DNA from: Dipteronia dyeriana
Lineage: Eukaryota; Streptophyta; Magnoliopsida; Sapindales; Sapindaceae
DNA: 64,000 nt
Assembly (NCBI GenBank): GCA_032871835.1
Contig: CM065299.1
Location: 45,644,706 to 45,708,705, forward strand
Reading direction: 5' to 3'
Made by a program: the position numbers and the translations under genes
The notes under the pieces: generated by a model
The model's input: only the letters and a program-made list of their open reading frames with translations
What the model was told of the DNA's origin: nothing
Database searches by the model: none
Shown: positions 55,861 to 64,000 of the stretch, one piece after another
Position numbering within the stretch: position 1 is the stretch's first letter
Layout: every line of letters starts with the position of its first letter

Positions 55861-55978
55861 TTCCCCCAAAGTATTGAAATGGAAAGTCTATATGGTGGAT
55901 GCATTTGACTAACAAGTTGAGATGATTCAATCTAGTACGAAATATGTAGCTGATGCAATATGGGAGAGGATTGTGATG

Positions 55979-56612
55979 TCCGATCTGTCAATTTTAGTTC
56001 ATTCCACTAAAGAACTAAAATTGAACTCTTAAATAAAGATGGAATAAGTTAATGTTCCTCATTCGTACCTTATAAAATCTTAACGGAGATTGTGTATTCT
56101 CGTGAAGAATACTAATAATCTCCAAGCCTATATACCGCATATAGCTCTCCTAGTTACCATATTTACTCATATGGCCACATTTTAAACTTGGATGGTTTGA
56201 TTTGTCCATAAGCCATATTTCAATAAACAATATTGAATATCAAATACCTCAAAATATCCATATGATGATATTCTACTCACATTTAATAATTGGAGCCATG
56301 ATGTCCATATCTATAAATGAAGTCATCTACCGATTAATAAATGAATACCACCAAACCATCAAGGATAGACTATGCTATATAATCGTACTCATTGATGGCT
56401 CAAATGATAACACTTGTAAACTTAAGTCCATAATTTACCTCAAGATTGAGATAGACTCTCCGATTGTCTTGAAGTGAAAACTTTTATCCATTGACGATTC
56501 TAGTTAAAGTATCTCACTGTGATCCTATTCTATGCACCTAGTGCACTAGATTCTTTTGCCTGAAGACACTACACTTTGATGATTTTAGACTCAACATAAC
56601 ACATTTGATCCC
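55979..56612 (-). repeat. A4: internal fragment of an A-family LTR
   Basis: Matches the A LTR from gtccgatct... (compare 23930) to cacatttgatccca (compare 24590). It lacks both LTR ends. Its left edge cuts the Harbinger element and its right edge joins B sequence. Hence it is a deletion remnant or a template-switch product. Confidence 0.82.
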
Positions 56613-57786
56613 AACAAGTCAATCTCTCCTCGTATGCAACTCTCAACTTCCCTTTAAAACATGCCATCCCCTTAAAATCAATCTCCCCTTATATGCAACT
56701 CTCAACTCCCCCTAAATACACACTACTCCCCTTTTTTATCACATGATAGGCAAAGGAGTATTCCCCAATCGGGTTATTTAACAAAGAGAGATATTTGCAA
56801 GGAAATGATGCATAATCATATTCAACAACTTTATGCAATTTAATTAAGTGAGAAAAGAGCAAGTGAGTTTGATTGTTAAAAACATGTGTGAAATAACTGC
56901 CTTTAAAGAAATACATGCAACATCAACTTTCAAAAGCATGGTATCTAGCAAAGCAAAAAAGAAGTCAAACCAATTTGCACCCTTTTATCATTAAAAACAA
57001 GATATAGCTTTTAGAAACATTTTAAGCATACACAAGCAATTGTTTCAATCCTTAATGATCAACCAAGACAAAGATATAAAATCCTTATTTTTTGATTGGA
57101 TATTAAGTCCTTATTCGTTATTATCTTATTCAACCATTAAGAAGAGAGACAAGACTAAGTTGGATGAGACATCCTTATTAATTGAATGGACACAAGGTCC
57201 TTATTTGACTTAGCCTTGTCAATTGCTTCTCCACACAATTTAACACACATAATTCATGCATAATATTTAAGCATGTCATAAACAACTTCACATGAACATG
57301 AAGATAAATTTTCAATCAATCAAATATACCTCCCAAACAATTTTCCTAGTCCAAAAATGCATGTTTAAACACAAATGAGACATGCATTTCAAATAAGACA
57401 AGGGCACACTTACTAAATAAAAAATCATATAATAATATATGCACCCAAGATACTCAAGCAATTAATTGAACAAATTTTTAATTATTACAATGAAAGGTCA
57501 CTCTCTTTGCTAGAGTTCCCCATAAGGGGTCAATCCAAAACATGTCAAAAGGGGATATGAGTCCCAATAGACCTTCCAAGTCCATTTGACCTAGTTGAGC
57601 CTATGGGTAAAAGCTTAGCACAATGACATGTGGGTTCATCTTTTCTTATCCATTTAGGTGACACAATGTCATTCCTAGTGGTCGTAGTCATCATATATCT
57701 CCTAAGATCATTAACCCAAGACTTCCTAGGAACATGCATATTGGCTCTAGCCCTATTCTTTTCAATCATGCTTCTAGTTCTACACA
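56613..57786 (-). pseudogene. B2: fragment of a second element B (3' region plus gag end)
   Basis: Aligns with about 7790-8890 of B: the ctccccctaa-rich part at 56613-56730, then non-coding sequence, then a 80-codon frame at 57545-57787 matching the last part of B gag (CRTRSMIEKNRARANMHVPR, KWIRKDEPTCHCAK, GTHIPF). As in B, non-coding DNA follows gag directly where pol should be. No LTR is attached. The right edge is the start of the C3 LTR. Confidence 0.85.
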
Positions 57787-59683
57787 TGTTATCGATGGAA
57801 CCCTGTTAATCATAATCTGTATCTTGGACCAGTGAACTTGGGATCATAACTATTTTCGGACCTAATATATACAATATGTAAACACAGGAATTTATGCTCC
57901 TGTCTGAACTACTCGATCTTCCTTGCTATATAAAGAGAAGAAAATCATATCAATGTTTGGAGACTCCTTCACTTTAAGTTATGCTTCTGTTTGAACCACT
58001 CAATCTTCCTTGCTATATCCCGGTATTATGAACTTGAATGGAGGATGTAGAGAGAATTGAAGAAGAAAAAACAATTTCTTATTTGTTCACGGTGCAACCC
58101 TTACACTTGAATATCTCACACGCACACATGATATCACCAATTTATGAACTGATCTTTTTTTTCTATGTATATCAGTGTTGTTTTAATATTCATACACGCA
58201 CACATTGAATTTGCATGTAATACAAAATTTGTTTGTGTTTCACGTGCATTTACTTTGCATCATAGGAAAAAAAACAAATATATGTGTTGTTTTAGTTGTA
58301 CTGATCAATTTTCAAAAGAATCATATATATCAAATATATATATTTTATTATTTTATCTTTTAAAAACTAATCATTTGTTTTTTATTTTTAAATCTTTTAA
58401 ATAACAAATATCTCAAATCTTTTATTTTAAAACATAATTAAATATTTATTTTTGAGTTTAAAAATTTTAAATTCAATTTCAAATATTTAATTTAATAAAA
58501 TAAAATAATCATATTATCTTTTTTTATTCAAAATAAAAAATCAACTAACACCCTCCATTAGTAATTATTTAAAAAATCTCATTATTCAATTAATTTCCAA
58601 ATAAATATGTGTCACTTTTGTAACACAATTAATTGGACAGTCAATTTATTAACTGTGACCCTTGTTACCTAAATCGATCGAGATAGCAAGGGGACCTAAT
58701 GGACCCACAATATTTTAAGCTCCAATAATCCTTAGAATCACTAATTAAACTCTTTAATTAATATTACTTGATTATTAACTCAAGTGTTATTCTTCAAAAA
58801 AACCTGAAGCTGTACTCTCTCAACTGTTGACGCTTTTATACAGACCGATACAACTCGGTATCCATCGATATAATTATTAAATATGGTGTGATCCTCCGCA
58901 GTAGTTCATAATTAGAGATGGCTCATAATGTCCGTTATACCCCTCTAATTACATATATCCTTTAAGTACCATTGATTCTCTAATGGACAGTAAATTCTAT
59001 TTCCTCACGGATTTAGGAGAGCGCTCATATTGTCCATGCCCCGAATCAACCCTTAAGGGAACTACCATCTACTTCTCATAAGAAGGAGTGGATTTCACTA
59101 TTGTGTACAAACCTTCCCAGCTACAAGTTAAACCGCAATCCCAACATACGGAGTATATTGATCAGGAAATACATCTGACCTCACCCACGGTATATCAAAG
59201 ACTACGATTTAACCTAAAGGAGTCGATAAGACACTCAGGATTAAGATCACCCATATATAGCAATCATTAGTTGATATATACGAATCTTATCGGTAAACGG
59301 ATCTTCGTGAGATATTCCTATAGTTCATGGCTCAGTCCTATATGATCACATCGTACTAGGTGCCTCCATTCCCATATCACATATGAATGATTCATGACAG
59401 AATGAACATACATTAAGAAATGGACAACAGCTATAGATTGACCATAAATAAAGTACCCAACTTTATTTTCTATCTACAGACTCTTTAAATTGCACGTCTC
59501 TTACTATATCCATCCATATATGACACTCATATACACTGTTCGCGATTACATCCTGCAATCTTGGATGTTAAATATATGCATAAGTTATAAAATAAACAAC
59601 ACAACAAGAATGAATTGAACTTTTCTTTTATTTCTTTCATAAATCCATTTACAAATTACATTTTTAGGGCATAGACCCCAACA
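57787..59683 (-). repeat. C3 3' LTR
   Basis: About 1.9 kb. The start is altered (tgttatcgatggaacc in place of tgttggaaccc) and the first 150 bp are rearranged. The rest matches C1 and C2 to a clean end ATAGACCCCAACA. A 60-codon antisense frame (59088-59270) equals the end of the frame in C2. The left boundary is uncertain by a few bases. Confidence 0.85.
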
Positions 59684-59698
59684 ATCTCCCACTTGCAC
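59684..59698 (-). promoter_or_regulatory. Polypurine tract of C3
   Basis: The element strand reads gtgcaagtgggagat directly before the 3' LTR. This is a typical copia plus-strand primer and fixes the inner LTR end. Confidence 0.9.
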
Positions 59699-59718
59699 TA
59701 AAGCATTTGAGGCATGTC

Positions 59719-60300
59719 TCATAACCCTAGACCATCTAGGTGACCCAAAAACACTTTAGCCGGTAAGGTCTTCATAAATTGATCAACATGATTGTCTTGT
59801 GAGGCTATCAAGGTGACGATCACATCTCCTCTATGCACTATCTCTCTAATGAGATGATACTTTCTCACTATATGCTTCCTTCTCTTGTGGCTTCTTAGTT
59901 CTTTGGAATTAGCCACAGCACCACTGTTATCACAATAAATTGTGATAGGACTATCCAGATCTGGAACAACTTTCAGATCACAAAAGAACTTACAAAGCCA
60001 AACACCCTCTTAAGCAGCTTCACAAATGGCTACATATTCGGCTTCCGTAGTGGAGTCAGCAAATGTAAGATTGCTTGATACTTCTCCACACAACGGCTCC
60101 ACTACCTAGGGTGAATACTGATCCAGACGTAGATTTCCTAGAATCCTTGTCTGACTAAAAATGAGAAATAGTGTATCCTAACAGGATCAAATCCTCTCTG
60201 GAATATACTAGCATATAATTTCTTGTTCTCCAAAGATACTGGAGAATATTCTTGACAGCAATCCAATAATCCAATCCTAGGTTGGACTGGTATCTATCGA
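59719..60300 (-). pseudogene. C3 RNase H
   Basis: The minus-strand frame 59719-59916 is the C-terminal end of copia RNase H (HIVRKYHLIREIVHRGDVIV, then DQFMKTLPAKVF), ending about 20 bp before the polypurine tract. Upstream, the part with the SGSVF/AIVWRS and STxEAEY blocks lies in broken frames. A stop precedes the frame. Confidence 0.82.
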
Positions 60301-61393
60301 CTACTCCTACTGCATAGCAGATTTTAAGTCTTGTGCATAACATAGCAAACATTTGACTACCTACTGCTGATGCATAGGGTACACGTCTCATATCCTCAAC
60401 TTCTTGAGGTGTCTTAGGACACTGTTCCTTAGACAAGTGAACTCCATGCCTAAAAAGTAAATTACCTTTCTTGGGGTTTTACATCAAAAATCGCATAAGA
60501 ATCTTATCGATGTATGATACATGAGACAGTGATATGAGTTTGTTCTTATGATCCCTTATAAGTTGGATCCCTAGAACATAACTCGCCACTCCCAAATCTT
60601 TCATTTGGAATTAGCTGGCCAACCAGCCTTTTACATCAGAAAACACTCCCACATCTTTCCCAATGAGTAGGATATCATCTACATATGGGACCTAGAAAAC
60701 TACGTTCTTGTCAATTATGTGCTTGTAGACACAAGGCTCATCGATGTTCTGCTCGAAGCTATAGGTTTTGATCACATCATCGAACCTAATGTTCCACAAT
60801 CTAGATGATTGCTTAAGTCCATAGATGGACCTTTAAATCTTGCTAACCTTTTGCTCTTGATTTGGAGAAACGAATCCCTTTTGTTGCATCATATAGATGC
60901 TCTCATCAAGATTGCCATTCAAGAATACAGTCTTGACATCCATTTGCCAAATTTCATAATCAAAACAGGAAGGAATGGATAAGAGAATCCTAATAGACTT
61001 AAACATGGCTACGAGCGAGAAGGTTTCTTCATAATTGACCCCCTCTTTCTGGGTAAAACCATTGGCCACTAGGCTTTCCTTGAATATCTCTACCTCTCCG
61101 TCTACTTCTTTCTTTCTCTTGTAGATCCACTTACACCCTATGGATTTTACCTCATCTAGTAAGTCAACAGGATCCCAGACAGAGTTAGAGTACATGGACT
61201 CCATCTCGAGATTCATGGCTTTAAGCCATTCCTCTTTATCAGGATATTCCATTAGATTCTTAAATGTCAATGGATCATCCACACTATTAGAAGAGACAAC
61301 ACCTTGTCCCTCACCTATATCTAAATAGCGTTTAGGTTGTCTCACAACTCTCTCTCTACGTCTAGGTGGTAGTGTATCCTGATCAGGAACCAT
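60301..61393 (-). pseudogene. C3 reverse transcriptase
   Basis: The frame 60833-61393 starts upstream of RT (RERVVRQPKRYLDIGEGQG), then PLTFKNLMEYPDKEEWLKAM, SIGCKWIYKRKKEVDGEVE, MDVKTVFLNGNLDES and MMQQKGF. The frame 60155-60436 holds the end (RRVPYASAVGSQMFAM). The YVDD area near 60680 reads YVDDILL after a stop, with changes nearby. Stops and frame shifts separate the pieces. Confidence 0.85.
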
Positions 61394-62300
61394 CTGACTC
61401 TCAGATGTTTATGGATCAATAACTCTTGTTGATGAAACACTAGTCTCACCAGGCTCCAACTCATTCAATACAATATTAGAATGAGGTTTTTGGTCACTAA
61501 TATAATTATCCTCAAGAAATGTTGCATTTGTCGATACAAATATTCTGTTATCTTCAGGACTAAGAAGCGTCCGCCTCTGGTCTTCTTAGAGTATCCTACA
61601 AACAGGCAGACCACATACTTTGAGTCTAACTTTCCACTTATGTTCTTCAGCACGTGTGCTGGACACCCCCATAAGCGGAAATGTTACAAACTAGCTTTAA
61701 GACAATTCTATAACTCTGGGGAGTTTTAGGAACATATTTTGGTGGCACTACATTCAAAATGTATATCGTTGTTTGTAACGTATATCCCAGAAGAAATTTG
61801 GTAATTATGAGAAACTAATCATAGATCTCACCATTTCCATTAGGGTTCTGTTTCTCCTCTCCACTACACCATTTTACTGAGGTGTACCGAGAACTGTGAG
61901 TTGGGAAACTATCCTATGCTAGACCATGAAGTCTTCAAACTCTTGGTCAAGATACTCACCTCCACTATCTAATCGTAGTGACTTGATAGTTCTACCTTGT
62001 TGATTCTCAACTTGAACTCGGGATTTTTTAAACTTTTCAAATGTTTCTGACTTTCATTGCATTAGGTAGACATATCTGTATCTTGAGTAGTCATCTACAA
62101 AGATGATATAATACTCATAACCACCTCTAGCTTTAATATTCATCGTTCCACAAATGTTTGTATGTATAAGCTCTGCCGGTTCTTTAGCTCTAAGCCATTT
62201 TCCTGTAAAAGGTCTCTCAGTCATCTTACCTTCCAGATAAGATTCGCATACATGTAAGGTGTCATCCTTTAACTCACTTAAAGGTCCATTTTTTTACTAG
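61394..62300 (-). pseudogene. C3 integrase
   Basis: The minus strand has FVGYSKKTRGG-like text (61465-61653), GVVERRNRTLMETVRSM, SLRLDSGGEYL, FVDDYSR and LIHTNICG. The first catalytic Asp is Asn (HTN, as in A). The second Asp and the Glu remain. Many stops. Confidence 0.8.
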
Positions 62301-63530
62301 TCTGTCTATCCTTTCAAGGTTGATATGACCAAGCCTTAGATGCTAGAGATACGTGACACTATCTGGAGAAATCTTATGTCGTTTAGTTTTTGGTTTTTCA
62401 ACATTAATCATTTCGGTGTTGAGCAGTGTAGTATGTATTGATGGTCATAACATATACAAATTGTTTTCATTAATTCATGAACAAATATTCAAACCATTTT
62501 TTCAAATAATAACATACTTATTATTAAAAGAAATAGAATAGTTTTGTCCTAACAACTTAGAAATAGATATCAAATTCCGTGTAAATCCAGGAATATAAAA
62601 TACATTGTCCAACAATATGTAATTATTACAAAAAAGTAATCTAAATATGACCACTGCTCATGCCGACACGACATCCCCTAACCTCACACTCATTGAGAAG
62701 GCTCCTTCCTCTAGCTGTGTCCAAGAGTCAGTCCATTGTAAAAAAGAACAAACATTGTTGTGGCACCCGAATCAACTATCCAGGGTGAAGAACAAGTAAA
62801 TCATATTTACCTTTCTTGAACTTCTTCTTATTTTGGGATTTCTTTTGTTTGGGCTTATCCTTCGCCTTCCGAGCATACCTCTTCCTTTTCTTATTATTGG
62901 AGGAAGATGGTTCGATAATATTTACCTCACCGATTTTGTGTCTTGCAGTCTTTAGTCAAGGACTCAAAGGTAGTGAGTTCATTGAGCAACTGTGTGAGAC
63001 CGAACCTTAATTTGTTCATCTCGTAGTCTTAAATTGATCAAAACTCTTCGGAAGAGTTGTTAGTATGATGCTCACTTGACTTTTTCATCAAAGGCCTCGC
63101 CATTGACTTCTGCCGTACTTAAGTAGGACATCTTGCTCAGGATATATTCTCGAACTGATGTACCTTCCTTCATGAGAGCAAGCATAGCAGAACGAACAAT
63201 ATCATGTCACTTTTGCTCGGAGGGCTGAAGTCATTGCTTCATGCTTTGTGACAAGCACGTCTGTCATAAAAGTCCACAGATATGTTCGGGCATTCTCATC
63301 AGATGAGACCCAATGCTAGTTTGCCTCACAAACAGTTCGTGTGGTATTGGCAATAGACACTAGAGGACATTCCTCCGTAAGCACAAACTTGAGGTCTTTT
63401 ATAACCAAAATTGCATTAATGTTAAGTTTCCACTTAGTGTAGTTATCACCAGTTAATTTGTCGTTTGCAAGAATTTGAAGTAATACAGAAGACATTATTG
63501 CTAAAATAAATAAATCTTTCATTCAGTCAA
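62301..63530 (-). pseudogene. C3 gag and protease
   Basis: The Gag start is well kept (63316-63522: LANDKLTGDNYTKWKLNIN, KFVLTEECPLVSIANTTRTV). The middle is broken. The basic C-terminal part reads KRKRYARKAKDKPKQKKSQ and passes straight to KYDLLVL, without a CCHC knuckle, as in C2. The protease active site is not readable. The stretch after it resembles C2 (FYIPGFTRNLISISKLL). Confidence 0.78.
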
Positions 63531-64000
63531 TTATTTAAAACAAGTGCGAGTGCTTTGGCATAAATTTAAACATGATGCATGAACATGTTTAACGAACTAG
63601 AACTACCCTAAAATTAGTTACTATACCACGACAATCCAACATACCATAAAGATGTGCCGCTTTAGGGTCAGTCAAGTCTTTGCATGTTGGATCGAGACAT
63701 TCTCAATCAAATGATATTCTAGAATTACTCTTATTCCATATCATTCAACCATCATTTATTCAGTCAGGTTTTTAATTAACAAACTTAATCAAAACCTTCG
63801 TGAGTGTAACCCACCATTTCAAATCTCACGATCTTAACTTGAAAATTGTCGCCTTAGGGTTGGTCAATCCCTAAATACCTTTAGAAATCCTATCAGTTTG
63901 GAAGTCAACCTTGGTAATGACCTTTGTGGAAACCCTCCTAATGGAGGACGAAAGCAAAGGGCTCATGAGGCCCACTCGAAAATCACTGTGTTGAACTAAT
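63531..64000 (-). other. C3 5' leader (cut by window end)
   Basis: Non-coding. From about 63690 it matches 49360-49660 of C2 (gatattctag... gaggacgaaagcaaag... ttgaactaat). Confidence 0.7.

Larger units (their letters stand above)
52870..55978 (+). mobile_element. PIF/Harbinger DNA transposon remnant with both genes
   Basis: A plus-strand transposase is followed by a Myb/SANT-like ORF, the two-gene layout of plant PIF/Harbinger elements. Terminal inverted repeats are not visible. The 5' side is cut by the C LTR and the 3' side by an A-family LTR fragment at 55979. Both genes contain stops. Confidence 0.82.
57787..64000 (-). mobile_element. Element C3: copia retrotransposon, 3' LTR to leader
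   Basis: The minus-strand copy runs from the 3' LTR through polypurine tract, RNase H, RT, integrase, protease and gag to the leader, where the window ends. The primer site and 5' LTR should lie within the next 1-4 kb to the right. It is the most complete C copy here, but it has many stops. Confidence 0.85.

Overview
The window looks like transposon-filled intergenic DNA from a plant nuclear genome, most likely a eudicot with a large genome. It is AT-rich. The recognisable coding sequence is almost all plant-type LTR-retrotransposon gag/pol, with tRNA-Met-type primer sites (TGGTATCAGAGC) next to the LTRs, plus one PIF/Harbinger DNA transposon and one TTA-flanked PIF/Tourist-like non-autonomous element. 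I found no host gene, tRNA, rRNA or CRISPR array. Nearly every coding remnant carries stops or frameshifts. Letters A to H are my own labels for the elements.

Left part (1-28138) is a nest of insertions. The outer host is F, a plus-strand SIRE/Maximus-like Ty1/copia element whose gag restarts at 22342. E, a minus-strand Ty3/gypsy Tat-like element (13773-22341), sits inside F gag. A2, an LTR fragment, lies inside the left LTR of E. A, a minus-strand copia element (1-13226), lies inside A2. B, a minus-strand gag-only copia element (5934-12484, target duplication GATAT), lies inside the 5' LTR of A. A solo LTR of the A family (22719-24888, target duplication GACCA) then hits F gag a second time.

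Middle part (28139-36902) holds degenerate periodic repeats, a fragment of a plus-strand copia element G, the 1175-bp element H with TTA duplications and a TA-rich core, a solo LTR of family C, a duplicated piece of a PIF/Harbinger element, and an extra copy of the C RNase H/RT region.

Right part (36903-64000): D (36908-46128) is a 9.2-kb element with both LTRs, primer site, polypurine tract and a GTATC duplication, but no recognisable pol. It is inserted in the RNase H region of the minus-strand copia element C2 (46129-52869). C2 abuts a PIF/Harbinger element that keeps both the transposase and the Myb/SANT-like ORF (52870-55978). Fragments of the A LTR and of B follow. A third C copy, C3 (57787 to the window end), has its 3' LTR, polypurine tract and most of its pol and gag.

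The elements act as parasites of one another, not as a pathway. B and D keep replication signals but lack pol, so any past movement needed enzymes supplied in trans. The most informative signals are the nested order with readable target duplications, the gag-only family B, stop codons shared by B and F, the pol-less element D with a 42-bp minisatellite in its LTRs, the missing gag zinc knuckle in two C copies, and the duplication of the C-LTR/Harbinger junction.
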